Positions 16,737 to 26,107 of a stretch of 64,000 nucleotides of DNA are shown one piece after another (position 1 is the first letter of the stretch; each line of letters starts with the position of its first letter). Made by a program: the position numbers and the translations under genes. This stretch comes from Tectiglobus sp965224045 (GTDB lineage Bacteria > Pseudomonadota > Alphaproteobacteria > Rhizobiales > Hyphomicrobiaceae), in NCBI GenBank assembly GCA_965224045.1, contig CBDCYD010000016.1, positions 124,001 through 188,000 on the forward strand, read 5' to 3'. The notes below the pieces were generated by a model that was not told the origin of the DNA, did no database searches, and saw only the letters and a program-made list of their open reading frames with translations.

Positions 16737-17699
16737 ATGAACCTCACCCAACTCTCGGCCTTCCGTGAAGTGATGCTGACGGGTTCCCTATCTGCTGCCG
16801 CCCGCAACCTGAAAAAGACGCAGCCCGCAATCAGTGCGTCGATTGCAAGCCTTGAACGCGAACTTGGGTTGGAGCTGTTTGAGCGCAGCAGCGGACGACT
16901 GCATCCGGTGCCGGAAGCACACTACCTGCTGACGGAGGCGAGCGAAATCCTCACGCGTGTCGACAACTCGATGCGGACGCTCGCCAATATGCGCGACCTC
17001 CAGCAAGGCGTGATACGGATCATCTCGATGCCGGGGCCCTCCGTGTTTCTGCTCCCGAATATCGTCCGACGCTTCGTTCAAGACCGGGATGGGATCGAAG
17101 TCTCACTCATTGCGCGCAGTTCCTTTCAGGTCTTCCAGTTGATTTCCGTGCAGCAATTCGATCTCGGCCTTGCAGACGTGCTGACCGACGGCGTCCCGGA
17201 CTCGCCGCTGATTCACCAGGAGCCACTGCAGTTTTGCTGTGTATGTGCGATACCGGCATCGGACCCGTTGGCGGATCGCTCCGTAATCACTGCCGGTGAC
17301 CTTGACGGCAGGCCGCTTGCAGCGTTGCGAAGAGAGCATCCAACCAATGCGCAGCTTCGTGCGATCTTCGAGGGCGCCGGTGCTGTCTTCAACCAGCGTT
17401 TTGAGATGCAGTACTTCATTCCGATGTTCAACCTCATAGAGCACGGATTGGCATACGCAATCGTCGATCCGATGAGCGCGGAAAGCTACCGCATCTATAG
17501 ACCCCGTGATCCGGCCGTTGTCTTCAAACCATTCAAGCCGGCGGTCTACCATCGGGCCGCGCTGATCACGCCGGCGCATCGCCCGGCATCGAACGTGGCC
17601 AAGGAATTCATCAAGGTAGTGCGGGCCGAGCTCACCGAGATCCAGGGCGCTTCGAACGGGGATCGTCAACGCAACGACGGGAAGACGGTGCCGACTTAA
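16737..17699 (+). CDS. LysR-family transcriptional regulator
   Basis: A 320-residue LysR protein from the ATG at 16737. The winged-helix domain is at the N-terminus (LSAFREVMLTGSLSAAARNL, QPAISASIASLERELGLELFER), followed by a substrate-binding domain with a periplasmic-protein fold. The longer frame from 16680 adds residues before the standard 'MNLTQLSAF' start and is less likely. It is divergent from the TAXI-TRAP cluster, its probable target. Its TAA stop is also the first three bases of a MITE-like repeat, so the present C-terminus may have been set by that insertion. Confidence 0.88.
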   Translation: MNLTQLSAFREVMLTGSLSAAARNLKKTQPAISASIASLERELGLELFERSSGRLHPVPEAHYLLTEASEILTRVDNSMRTLANMRDLQQGVIRIISMPGPSVFLLPNIVRRFVQDRDGIEVSLIARSSFQVFQLISVQQFDLGLADVLTDGVPDSPLIHQEPLQFCCVCAIPASDPLADRSVITAGDLDGRPLAALRREHPTNAQLRAIFEGAGAVFNQRFEMQYFIPMFNLIEHGLAYAIVDPMSAESYRIYRPRDPAVVFKPFKPAVYHRAALITPAHRPASNVAKEFIKVVRAELTEIQGASNGDRQRNDGKTVPT

Positions 17700-17955
17700 A
17701 GCGCGTCGCAAGAAATGCGCCTCGCTTTGGTTTCATTGCCTCACGCCGCTATTCGCGCTTCGCGCGGCGGCTCCGGCAGGGCGGCCATTCGGCCGGGTCG
17801 CGTTGCTCCCTTGTGAGTGAATCCGTTTTCTCCCTTCGGGTTTCATTGCCTCACGCCGCTATTCGCGCTTTGCGCGGCGGCTCCGGCGGGGCGGCCGTTC
17901 GGCCGGGTCGCGTTGCTCCCTTATGAGTGAACTCGTCTTGCTGCGACATGCCTTA
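17697..17955 (+). mobile_element. MITE-like repeat, internally duplicated copy
   Basis: Begins TAAAGCGCGTCGCA and ends TGCGACATGCCTTA, the imperfect inverted ends of a repeat found five times in this window. Here the first copy breaks off near 17840 after its 3' part and the element re-enters at GGGTTTCATTGCCTCACGCC, giving about 1.7 copies in 259 bases. No transposase is encoded. The first three bases form the LysR stop codon. Confidence 0.8.
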
Positions 17956-18062
17956 GGAGGTCGCTCGACGTGCCATGCGAATTGGGGCCGCCGACTCCGC
18001 GCAGGTCCCGGGGAGAAGCGGTCCGAGGCACGCCCTTGTCGCCATAGGCAGGTACCGCCGCC

Positions 18063-19871
18063 TCATGCGAACGGATCGGTATCGATGAGCCCTTCCTCGA
18101 TGGCCTTGATCTGGAGTGCCATGTACTTCGAGTAAATGCGGGCCTGGGTCAGGCTGCCGGCAATGAACCACACGCCTTGCTGGGGTGTGCGTTTGAACAT
18201 GTTTGCAAGCTCTCCGTCCTCATCTTCGCCCCAAACGGGGCCGATGCGGTCAGCCATCTCGCTGCCGAGAGCGCGGCGTACGAGTTCGCACTGCGGATAG
18301 TAGCCCGTTGCCAGAACGATGACGTCCGCGGGCACGACGGAACCATCCTTGAGGAGCGCGCCGTCAGGACAATACCGCGCGATCGACTCGTTTTGCAGGA
18401 GGCCGATCTCGCCCCTGATCATCAGCTCCGAGCTGCCGGCGTCGAGATTGTAGCCGCCTCCGCGGCGGCGGTATTTCATCTGGTGGCCGGTTTGATCCTC
18501 ACCGATGTCGAACTTGAAGCCGATCCCCTTGAGACCTTCGATCATGTCGTGATCGAGTTCCGTCATCCGCTTTACGGCAAGCTGGTAGCCCTGAATGATC
18601 AGAGGCGGCGTTGCTGCCGATGCAATCAGATCGCAATCCTCGACCGGCGGACCCTCATCGTAGAGGGCATAGTTTAGTTTGGCCGAGGGATCGATCGAGA
18701 CGACCGTTGTCGATCCGCGCTGTACGATCGTCGTCCGGCAGCCGAAACTGTGCAGGTCCAAGGCGATGTCATTGCCCGATGAGCCGGTGCCGATGACGAT
18801 CGCCCGCTTGCCGGCGTATGGCGCACCGCTATCAAATCCCTCCGAGTGAATGACATCTCCCTTGAACGTGTCGAGGCCAGGGATCTCGGGGACGAGCGGA
18901 TAGCTCGAAACGCCATTGGCAAAAATGATATGGCGGGGGCGCAATACGCGCTCCGTGCCGTCGGCCCGTTTGAGGGTCGCGCGCCAGCACCCGGCCGCTT
19001 CGTCCCAGTCGCCCTTTGTGAACTCCGTGCTGGTCCAGTGGTTTATCTCCATGACCTGGGCATAAAATTCGAACCACAGGCCGAGCATGTCCTTGGGAAT
19101 GTAGTTGGGCCATGTCGGGGGGAATGGCAGATACGGCAAATTGTTGACGTTGATCGAATTGTGCAACGCGAGAGAGTGATAGCGCTTGCGCCAGCTGTCG
19201 CCAATTCTCGGCCACTTCTCGACGACGAGGTTGTCGACGCCGAGTTGGTTGAGACAGGCTGCAACAGAGAGGCCGGCCTGGGCGCCGCCAACGATGAGCA
19301 CGGTTGGATCCCGATCGTCGTAAATCTGAGCCTTGCGCCTGACGTCTTGCCAGTTGTCGCCGCCGAAATTGCGGGAATAGGCCGCGCCGCTCGGGCGCTT
19401 GTCGCCGATCTTTTCTTCGAATCCCTTGAGTTCATCGAGCGACGTCGAGATGAGCCAGGCCTTGTGACCGGCAACGCCACCGCCATCCGTCGCGGGGACA
19501 AGGCGCAGCACGCCCTCGCATCGCCCGACCATCGTCTCGAACCGATAGATCGCCTCGATGCACGCGCGCCCAAGGCGATTGATGCGTCGGGGCGGCGTAC
19601 GACCGGAACTGATCTCGAAGCCGCGTGCGCCGACTGCCGGTTGACGGGCCATAAATCCGTCCGCGATTGCATCGGCGCCGACTTTGGGTGTCAAATGCCA
19701 GGTGAACGCCAGGATGTCGCGCCAATTGCCGTCCGGCTCGAAGAGAGCCGCGATGTTCGCTTTGTCATTGCTCTGAAGTGCGGCTTCGAAAGCCCTCAGC
19801 CAAGTCTCCAAGGTGCGGCGTGCATCCAAGTCCTCGTGCGTGCCGAGACCGGTTAGATCGATGTCGTTCAC
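18063..19871 (-). CDS. Flavin-containing monooxygenase with N-terminal NTF2-like domain
   Basis: About 602 residues from the GTG at 19871 (GGGGAAA upstream). Residues 1 to ~180 look like a SnoaL/NTF2-like domain (TLETWLRAFEAALQSND, LFEPDGNWRDILAFTW). The rest is a class B flavoprotein monooxygenase with FAD motif VLIVGGAQAGLSVA, NADPH motif AIVIGTGSSGNDIA and a BVMO/FMO-type fingerprint FKGDVIHSEGF. Such enzymes oxygenate ketones, amines or sulfides with NADPH and O2. The gene stands alone on its strand, facing away from an acyl-CoA synthetase. The substrate is unknown. Confidence 0.87.
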   Translation of the reverse strand: MNDIDLTGLGTHEDLDARRTLETWLRAFEAALQSNDKANIAALFEPDGNWRDILAFTWHLTPKVGADAIADGFMARQPAVGARGFEISSGRTPPRRINRLGRACIEAIYRFETMVGRCEGVLRLVPATDGGGVAGHKAWLISTSLDELKGFEEKIGDKRPSGAAYSRNFGGDNWQDVRRKAQIYDDRDPTVLIVGGAQAGLSVAACLNQLGVDNLVVEKWPRIGDSWRKRYHSLALHNSINVNNLPYLPFPPTWPNYIPKDMLGLWFEFYAQVMEINHWTSTEFTKGDWDEAAGCWRATLKRADGTERVLRPRHIIFANGVSSYPLVPEIPGLDTFKGDVIHSEGFDSGAPYAGKRAIVIGTGSSGNDIALDLHSFGCRTTIVQRGSTTVVSIDPSAKLNYALYDEGPPVEDCDLIASAATPPLIIQGYQLAVKRMTELDHDMIEGLKGIGFKFDIGEDQTGHQMKYRRRGGGYNLDAGSSELMIRGEIGLLQNESIARYCPDGALLKDGSVVPADVIVLATGYYPQCELVRRALGSEMADRIGPVWGEDEDGELANMFKRTPQQGVWFIAGSLTQARIYSKYMALQIKAIEEGLIDTDPFA

Positions 19872-20063
19872 TTGTGTTTCCCCGAGCCCTATCCGCAACC
19901 TGTAAGCCCGACCGAGGAAGGCATATTAGGCTCTTTAGGGCTACGATGTGGGCCCCTACGATCACTATGGCGATAATCCCCGGATCGCTTTCAACGGACA
20001 TTGAAGCGAGGTCAGGCGCGATATCGCGCGCATCTTTGCGGAACTCAGGAACGGCCGGGTCAT

Positions 20064-20525
20064 ATGGCCAAACGCCACCGGCGAGGGCGAGGGCGAGGGC
20101 GAGGGCTCAACTCAGCTTTGCTCAAGCGGGTCGTGATCGCCCTTGCAATCGGCTTTTCGGCTCCACAGCTTCAGTTCGCTGTCGCCAAGGCAACCACCGA
20201 ATGCAAACACGGGCCATACCCGGTGGATGATTCCCTGCGCTTTCGTGCACTGATCGTGAAATGTGGCGATGATCTTGCAGCGAGCATGAAACACAGCCAC
20301 ATCGTGATCAGGAAACATTTCCCTGAACTTGCGGTCGAACTCTTCGAACAAGATTTTGGCACATGGTTCATCGTTCGCGGCATCGGGACATCCACCTTCG
20401 ATACTCGTAAGGTGTCCGCGAAAGCGGGGGACGTCCAACTCCAGAGGCCGGAATGGGGTGACGGAGAGCCGTCAAAGGCGTTCGCAGAACAGGACTTGGG
20501 CTTGGCCGAGGCGGGAATGAGATGA
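20064..20525 (+). CDS. Hypothetical small protein, possibly exported
   Basis: An open frame of about 153 residues that I do not recognise. It begins with a basic KRHRRGRGRGRG stretch, encoded by a tandem GAGGGC hexamer repeat (20083-20106), followed by a hydrophobic segment VVIALAIGFSA that could be a signal or membrane anchor and a short soluble part with two cysteines. Its TGA overlaps the ATG of the acyl-CoA synthetase by the ATGA arrangement, which argues for real translation. There is no clear ribosome binding site before the ATG at 20064; the frame opens at 20001. Confidence 0.35.
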   Translation: MAKRHRRGRGRGRGLNSALLKRVVIALAIGFSAPQLQFAVAKATTECKHGPYPVDDSLRFRALIVKCGDDLAASMKHSHIVIRKHFPELAVELFEQDFGTWFIVRGIGTSTFDTRKVSAKAGDVQLQRPEWGDGEPSKAFAEQDLGLAEAGMR

Positions 20526-22120
20526 CGAAGACCGAGAGACGGGTGTGGTTGGGAGAGGTGCCGGCAAGGCGGTTCGAACGCCACTATGGCAACCGGCTCG
20601 TTCGCTGTTTCGTCGAGCGACCGCGCAACGCATTTGACCTGCTGCGGAACGCCGCGGAAAAAAATCCGGACGGTGAAGCGCTGATCTGGAACGGAGAGCG
20701 CCTCACGTATCGCGCGTTGGAAGCGGCGGTCGAGAGCTGCGCGGCGGGCCTCAGCGCCAAAGGTGTCGGTGCCGGCGACCGGGTTGCAATGCTGCTTGGC
20801 AACAGCGTGCTGTTTCCGATCGTGCTGTTTGCCGTGTTGCGCATCGGCGCGATTGCCGTGCCCATGAACGTTCGCGAGCAAACGCAGGGACTAGCCTACA
20901 TGATCGCCGATTCGGGCGCGACGCTGGTTGTGTTCGACGTTGAAATGGGCGAGCGGTTGCCTGCAATAGAAGACATTCCCAATGTCGTGCACCGGGTTGC
21001 GGTCAACCCGGACATGCCGTCTTCGCTGGCACCCTTGTTGGCCGAGCCGGATGGTGGCGCACCGGCAAGCGTTGACGAAGAGGATACGGCAATCATCCTT
21101 TATACGTCGGGTACGACCGGCCGCCCCAAGGGTGCAATGCTCACCCATCTCGGGATCTGTCATTCCGCGATGCACTATGAGTGCTGCCTGGGATTGACAT
21201 CAAATGACAGAGCGGTCGCCGCCGTTCCACTCAGTCACGTCACCGGTGTCATCGCCTTCGTCGCATCGATGGCACGCGCGGCGGCGACGTTGATCATCAT
21301 GCCGGAGTTCAAGGCGGCCGGGTTTCTCGACCTTGCAGCGCGTGAGGCGATGACCCACTCGTTGATGGTTCCGGCCATGTACAACCTTTGTCTGCTGGCA
21401 CCCGAGTTCGACGCGACAAAATATGCAAGCTGGCGCGTTGGCGGCTACGGTGGTGCTCCGATGGCGCCTGCCACCATCGCGCGTTTCGCCGAAAAGTTAC
21501 CAAACCTCAATTTGATGAACGCCTACGGAGCGACGGAAACGACGTCGCCCGTCACCTTGATGCCGCCCACTGAAACGTCTGCGCGGCCGGAAAGCGTCGG
21601 GTGTGCCGTGCCTTGCGGTGATGTTCTGGTGATGGATGACAACGGCATCGAAGTTCGTGACGGTGAAGCCGGTGAGTTGTGGCTCGGCGGGCCGATGGTG
21701 GTGCCGGGGTATTGGAACAACCCTGAGGCTACAAGCGAAAATTTCGTTGGTGGTTTCTGGCGCTCAGGCGATATCGGATCGAAAGACCCTGGTGGGTTTG
21801 TTCGTGTGTTCGATCGCAAGAAGGACATGATCAACCGCGGTGGTTACAAAATCTATTCGGTTGAGGTCGAAAACGTCCTACTCGCCATACCCGGTGTTGT
21901 CGAAGCGGCCGTTATTGCGCAACCATGTCCGGTCCTCGGTGAACGCGTGCAGGCCATTGTGGTATCGGAGGACGCGGGGCATGATGTTCAATCCATCCAG
22001 CGCACGTGCGCCGAGCAGTTGGCGGACTACAAGGTTCCCGAAACCATCATCCTGCGAAGCGACCCCCTGCCGCGCAACGCGGGCGGCAAGTTGCTCAAAC
22101 GCGAGTTGCGATCTGCCTGA
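20522..22120 (+). CDS. Acyl-CoA synthetase (AMP-forming), ANL superfamily
   Basis: A 532-residue adenylate-forming ligase. ATP motif YTSGTTGRPKGAML, A5 motif NAYGATETTSP, A7/A8 region WRSGDIG and DRKKDMINRGGYKIYSVEVE, and the C-terminal catalytic lysine in NAGGKLLKREL are all present. These enzymes activate carboxylic acids to CoA thioesters through acyl-AMP. Chain length or aromatic preference is not readable by eye. An enoyl-CoA hydratase gene lies beyond two MITE copies on the other strand, consistent with CoA-dependent breakdown of the same acid. Confidence 0.92.
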   Translation: MTKTERRVWLGEVPARRFERHYGNRLVRCFVERPRNAFDLLRNAAEKNPDGEALIWNGERLTYRALEAAVESCAAGLSAKGVGAGDRVAMLLGNSVLFPIVLFAVLRIGAIAVPMNVREQTQGLAYMIADSGATLVVFDVEMGERLPAIEDIPNVVHRVAVNPDMPSSLAPLLAEPDGGAPASVDEEDTAIILYTSGTTGRPKGAMLTHLGICHSAMHYECCLGLTSNDRAVAAVPLSHVTGVIAFVASMARAAATLIIMPEFKAAGFLDLAAREAMTHSLMVPAMYNLCLLAPEFDATKYASWRVGGYGGAPMAPATIARFAEKLPNLNLMNAYGATETTSPVTLMPPTETSARPESVGCAVPCGDVLVMDDNGIEVRDGEAGELWLGGPMVVPGYWNNPEATSENFVGGFWRSGDIGSKDPGGFVRVFDRKKDMINRGGYKIYSVEVENVLLAIPGVVEAAVIAQPCPVLGERVQAIVVSEDAGHDVQSIQRTCAEQLADYKVPETIILRSDPLPRNAGGKLLKRELRSA

Positions 22121-22366
22121 CCTAAGTTGAAGCGCGGCACTTCACGGCGTCGGTGCAGGGGCGAGAAGGTTTTTCAAGCGCGACCGCGCCGGCTGGCGCA
22201 ATCGTGGAAAGTCTCCGGGGTGGAGGCCGTGTCCATGCGCACCGGTTGACCTGCACGCATATCGAACGGGCGAAGCAAACGCGAAAGTCGAAGCTTCGAG
22301 GGTGTACGGCGCGGGCCGATGCTTTGCTGTCATTGCGCCTTGACCGCCGGAAGGAGCCGGCCCGGC

Positions 22367-22517
22367 TAAAGCGCGTCGCAAAAAATGCGCCTCGCTTTGG
22401 GGTTTCTTTGCCTCACGCCGCAATTCGCGCTTCGCGCGGCGGCTCCGGCGGGGCGGCCATTCGGCCGGGTCGCGTTGCTCCCTTGTGAGTGAATCTGTTT
22501 TGCTGCGACATGCCTTA
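22367..22517 (+). mobile_element. MITE-like repeat (copy 2)
   Basis: A 151-bp element from TAAAGCGCGTCGCA to TGCGACATGCCTTA. It shares the central TA (22516-22517) with the next copy, as expected if one element inserted at a TA dinucleotide at the edge of the other. No gene was recognised in 22121-22366 ahead of it. Confidence 0.85.
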
Positions 22518-22665
22518 AAGCGCGTCGCAATAAATGCGCCTCGCTTTGGGTTTCTTTGCCTCACGCCGCAATTCGCGCTTCGCGCGGCGGCTCCGGCGGG
22601 GCGGCCATTCGGCCGGGTCGCGTTGCTCCCTTGTGAGTGAATCTGTTTTGCTGCGGCATGCCTTA
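22516..22665 (+). mobile_element. MITE-like repeat (copy 3)
   Basis: A 150-bp copy head-to-tail with copy 2. It starts TAAAGCGCGTCGCA and ends GCGGCATGCCTTA. The final TTA, read on the minus strand, is the TAA stop codon of the enoyl-CoA hydratase gene. Confidence 0.85.
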
Positions 22666-23523
22666 ATCTTCCCGTTCACCCAGCGGCCGGTTGGCCGTCC
22701 AATCGAATGTGCCCTGATCACGCTCGGCAACGGCTTGCTTCCACCCAACCTGTTCGGCACGCGCCTTGAAGTTCAAGCCCTCCTGCGAATGACGCGAGAT
22801 GCCATCGAAAAGCGTTGCGAAGCGCTGCGTATTCATGATGCCGGCGGCTTCGATCGCCTGGTTGATGAGCAACTTCTGCATGGCGAGCTGATTGATCGGG
22901 ACAGTTGCCATGCGCGCGGCAAACCGTTCGACTTCATCATCGAGTTCATCATCCGGGACGGCCTTGAGGACAAGGCCCATGGCTTCGGCTTCGCGGCCAT
23001 CGATCTTGTCGCCCGTGAACAGCATCCGCTTGGCTTTTTCAGGGCCGAGGCGATAGACCCACATCGCTGTCGTCGGCGTGCCCCAGACGCGCGCCGGCAT
23101 ATATCCGATCCTGGCGGTCTCGCCGATGATCGTGATGTCGGCGCAGAGCGCGATATCGGAGCCGCCCGCGACGGCAAAGCCGTGGACCTTGCAGATCACC
23201 GGTTTCATTGCGCGCCATAACGACATGAAGTGCTCGGTGTTGGCCCACATAAAGGCGTAATCTTTGATCGGGTCCCAAGGCATGTCCTGGATAACCTGGT
23301 TCGGGCCAGTTTTCTCGGCGTAATGGGCGAGGTCATAGCCGGCGCAGAAGGCAGCGCCTTTGCCGGACAGTATCATGACGTGGACGCCGGGATCGGCATC
23401 GGCCTGTGCGACCGTCGCCGCCAATTCGCGCGGCAGATCATCATCGATGGCATTCATTACGTCAGGCCGGTTCAACGTGATCCGCCCGATGCGGCCGTCC
23501 TTCTCATAGAGGACCTTGTTCAT
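22663..23523 (-). CDS. Enoyl-CoA hydratase/isomerase (crotonase) family protein
   Basis: A 286-residue crotonase. The oxyanion-hole segments GKGAAFCAGYDL and HGFAVAGGSDIALCADI are present; the second carries GGSD where hydratases usually have a catalytic Glu (position 1), so the precise reaction may differ from simple hydration. The ATG at 23523 follows GGAGC by six bases. The stop codon TAA is contributed by the end of the adjacent MITE-like repeat. Role inferred as CoA-thioester breakdown together with the acyl-CoA synthetase. Confidence 0.87.
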   Translation of the reverse strand: MNKVLYEKDGRIGRITLNRPDVMNAIDDDLPRELAATVAQADADPGVHVMILSGKGAAFCAGYDLAHYAEKTGPNQVIQDMPWDPIKDYAFMWANTEHFMSLWRAMKPVICKVHGFAVAGGSDIALCADITIIGETARIGYMPARVWGTPTTAMWVYRLGPEKAKRMLFTGDKIDGREAEAMGLVLKAVPDDELDDEVERFAARMATVPINQLAMQKLLINQAIEAAGIMNTQRFATLFDGISRHSQEGLNFKARAEQVGWKQAVAERDQGTFDWTANRPLGERED

Positions 23524-23644
23524 GACAGCTCCAGTGATGTTGCATCGCCTGCGAAGGGTTCGCATTGTGCACTTTCCGCGCGCCGCTAATCCAGCGTTCT
23601 TGAAGCGTACAGGATCGGCGGCACGCGTGCATTGCGTGTCAGTA

Positions 23645-23834
23645 TCAGATTTTCAAGTTGAGCCGCGGTTTGCAACACGGACGCAATCGCTCGATCTTCG
23701 GGCAGCGGTTGATGACCACGGTCAAGCCGCCGTCGTCGGCAATGCGGGCCGCTTCATTGTCGAAAACGGCCAATCCAGGCCCAAAGTCGCTTGGCCGTAA
23801 CTGATACCGCTTCGCGCGCGACATCGGGCAAATC
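23645..23834 (-). pseudogene. Remnant of a CoA-binding (YccU-like) protein gene, frameshifted
   Basis: On the minus strand one frame reads DLPDVAREAVSVTAKRLWAWIG and, after a one-base shift near 23775, another reads VFDNEAARIADDGGLTVVIN followed by RCPKIERLRP. Joined, these match the C-terminal third of small CoA_binding (PF13380-like) proteins, which end in 'GLTVVMDRCPKIE'. A stop precedes the fragment and the N-terminal Rossmann part is missing. I read it as a decayed gene end; the rest of 23524-24018 shows no gene. Confidence 0.6.
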
Positions 23835-24018
23835 CTCCGAGGTTCAGGGGAGCAGCTTGGCGGCGCACGTTATGCAGCCGCCGTATTTGTATCCATACGG
23901 CAGGTCGAAACCCTGGGCGTGCAACAGGCCTGCCATTGCACGCAATCTCGGCTGCGAGAGATGAACGATAGAAAATGTCCATGGGCCGAAGATTGTTCGG
24001 ACATTTCCCGCACGGATC

Positions 24019-24720
24019 TCAAATCGCAGTTTGCATTCTGTAACCGGGTGCAAAGGTTAGCTTGACGGATGTGACCGCAGTCGCGCCGCGCCAGGTGTTC
24101 CGCTCGATCACGAAGACGGCTTCGCCGCTGTCGACCTTGAGAATGTCGGCGACCTTCGAGGTCGCCTTCGCTGCACTGAAGGCGATGTCACCATCGCTAA
24201 ACGATGCGTGCGCCACCAGCCATTCGTTGGCGCTGACCGACTTCAAGTCAGCCGATTTTATTGCCGGGACGGCGAGCGTGTTGACCCAGCGGTCCTCGTA
24301 GACATAGGGCTTGCCGTCAGCGAAATGCACCGCGCGCACGTGCAGTGCCTCGCATCCGTTTTCAAGGCGCATGCGCGCTCGTATCGCGGCCGGCGGCAGC
24401 TTGGCCTTGCAAGCAATGAGCGTGTAGGAATATTGCAGTTCGCGGCCTTCGATTTCTTTGCGAATGATCGGGATATTCAACGTGGCGCGACGAACCGGGT
24501 GGATCGCTACGCGCGTGCCGGCCTTACGCCGGCGTTCGAGAAATCCCGATTCAGCGACTGTCCGCAGGGCTCGGTTGACCGTTGCACGCGCACAGCCGAA
24601 CTCCCGCGCAAGATCGACTTCGTTGGGAATGAGGTCGCCGGGTTTCCATTGGCGTGAGTGAATGCGGCTCAAGATTTCGGCCTGGACGGCCTGCCAGCTG
24701 TTGATGTCCTGGGCGGTCAA
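24019..24720 (-). CDS. hutC: Histidine utilisation repressor HutC (GntR family)
   Basis: A 233-residue GntR/HutC regulator. The N-terminal winged helix is seen in WQAVQAEILSRIHSRQWKPG and PNEVDLAREFGCARATVNRAL; the C-terminal UTRA ligand domain ends in TWRGATAVTSVKLTFAPGYRM. HutC represses hut genes and is released by urocanate. Its ATG overlaps the stop of hutF by four bases, so the two are translationally coupled. A candidate operator lies in the hutF-hutI intergenic region. Confidence 0.92.
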   Translation of the reverse strand: MTAQDINSWQAVQAEILSRIHSRQWKPGDLIPNEVDLAREFGCARATVNRALRTVAESGFLERRRKAGTRVAIHPVRRATLNIPIIRKEIEGRELQYSYTLIACKAKLPPAAIRARMRLENGCEALHVRAVHFADGKPYVYEDRWVNTLAVPAIKSADLKSVSANEWLVAHASFSDGDIAFSAAKATSKVADILKVDSGEAVFVIERNTWRGATAVTSVKLTFAPGYRMQTAI

Positions 24721-26096
24721 AGTAGGTCTCCGAGATCGGCCATTACGGATTTGTATCTGTCGTTGATGCTATCGCGTGCGATGTGCTGTCCGTCCCGGAC
24801 GCAATGGCGGCCGGCGGACCAAACGTCTTTGACCATGCGGTCGCTGCCGGCAAAAACGAAGCAATCGAGAAGCACGTCTCCGGTGCGGCCGGCGAGGTCT
24901 GCAGCACGTTGGTCGAGAGACATGAGGTCGGCCCAGGCACCGCTGACAAGACCTGCAGTTCCGCGTCCCGCTGCCTGCGCGCCACCGGCAACGACCGCAT
25001 CGAAAATCCTGCGGCCCGTTGATTTTCCCGATGTGGCCAGGGCTGCGCGGGAGCGGTCGCGCAGGCGTTGCGAATACTCCAATGTGCGCAGTTCCTCCGC
25101 CAGAGAGACGCGGATGTTTGAATCGGAACCAACCGCAATTGCGCCATCGTTTTGGAGCCAGCGGACGCCATCGAATATGCCATCGCCAAGATTGGATTCG
25201 GTTATCGGGCAAAGGCCCGCGACGGCACCGGTCTTTGCAAGGGCGGTCGTCTCGTGCGCGAGCATTTGCGTGCAATGGATCAAGCACCACTGCGCATTGA
25301 CGGTCACATTGTCCAACAGCCACTCCACGGGACGCAGTCCCCAGGCGGCCTGAACTTCTTCGACTTCGGCAACCTGTTCTGCGAGATGCATGTGGACTGG
25401 CCGGTCGCCGGCAAGCGCAACAAGTCCGGGAAGGCTTTCCCGAGCAACCGCGCGGAGACTGTGCGGTGCCAGTCCCAGGCGGGCATCCGGCGGGAGTGAG
25501 CGCAAGGCGCCTTGCGCGGCCTCGAAGAGACGCCGAAACTGGTCTTCGCCGTTGCCGAACCTGATTTGCCCGGCGCCGAGTTCACGCTTGTCGCAGCCGC
25601 CGTACTGATAATGCACGGGCAGCAACGTCAGGCCGATACCGGTTCGACCGGCAGCGGCGATAATCCGCTCAGAGGTTTCGGCAATGTTTTCGTAGGGCGC
25701 GCCACCCGGCTGATGATGCAGGTAGTGAAACTCGACATTCGTCGCGTAACCGGCCTCGAGCATTTCCATCTGCACGAACGCGGTGATGGCTTCGATCTGG
25801 TCCGGGTCGAGTTGATCGAGGAACCGGTACATGAGCCGCCGCCAGGTCCAAAACGAGTCCGTTGCGTCGGGGCCGCGCCGTTCGGTCAGCCCCGCCATTG
25901 CCCGCTGGAAGGCGTGGCTGTGGGCATTGGCGGGAGCCGGAAGCAGAACGGCGACGGTGTGATCGCCGGAGCTTGGCGGTGGCTGGTCCGAACCCGGTTC
26001 AACCCGCCCGATCCGTCCATCGTCTGCGATTTCCACAGTGACGCTTTCCGCCCAGCCGTCGGGCAACAATGCGTTTGCGGCGAAAATTCTGGTCAT
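24717..26096 (-). CDS. hutF: Formimidoylglutamate deiminase HutF
   Basis: A 459-residue amidohydrolase. Metal ligands His59 and His61 lie in ANAHSHAFQRAM, with further motifs HMHLAEQ, HCTQM and VGSDSNIRVSLAEELR. HutF deaminates N-formimidoyl-L-glutamate to N-formyl-L-glutamate and ammonia, which is then cleaved by HutG. No hutG is recognisable in the window. The gene is divergent from hutI-hutH-hutU and is coupled with hutC. Confidence 0.93.
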   Translation of the reverse strand: MTRIFAANALLPDGWAESVTVEIADDGRIGRVEPGSDQPPPSSGDHTVAVLLPAPANAHSHAFQRAMAGLTERRGPDATDSFWTWRRLMYRFLDQLDPDQIEAITAFVQMEMLEAGYATNVEFHYLHHQPGGAPYENIAETSERIIAAAGRTGIGLTLLPVHYQYGGCDKRELGAGQIRFGNGEDQFRRLFEAAQGALRSLPPDARLGLAPHSLRAVARESLPGLVALAGDRPVHMHLAEQVAEVEEVQAAWGLRPVEWLLDNVTVNAQWCLIHCTQMLAHETTALAKTGAVAGLCPITESNLGDGIFDGVRWLQNDGAIAVGSDSNIRVSLAEELRTLEYSQRLRDRSRAALATSGKSTGRRIFDAVVAGGAQAAGRGTAGLVSGAWADLMSLDQRAADLAGRTGDVLLDCFVFAGSDRMVKDVWSAGRHCVRDGQHIARDSINDRYKSVMADLGDLL

Positions 26097-26107
26097 GCGC
26101 TTCCTGC

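Noticed and set aside
20171..20881. A 236-residue minus-strand gene opposite the acyl-CoA synthetase start
   Set aside because: Antisense to a clear ligase N-terminus; His/Gln-rich shadow with no motif.
22153..22760. Open frames across the MITE copies (both strands, Arg-rich peptides repeated in several places)
   Set aside because: They recur only because the repeat recurs, have no ribosome binding sites and match no protein family; the same peptides appear at 34280-34793.
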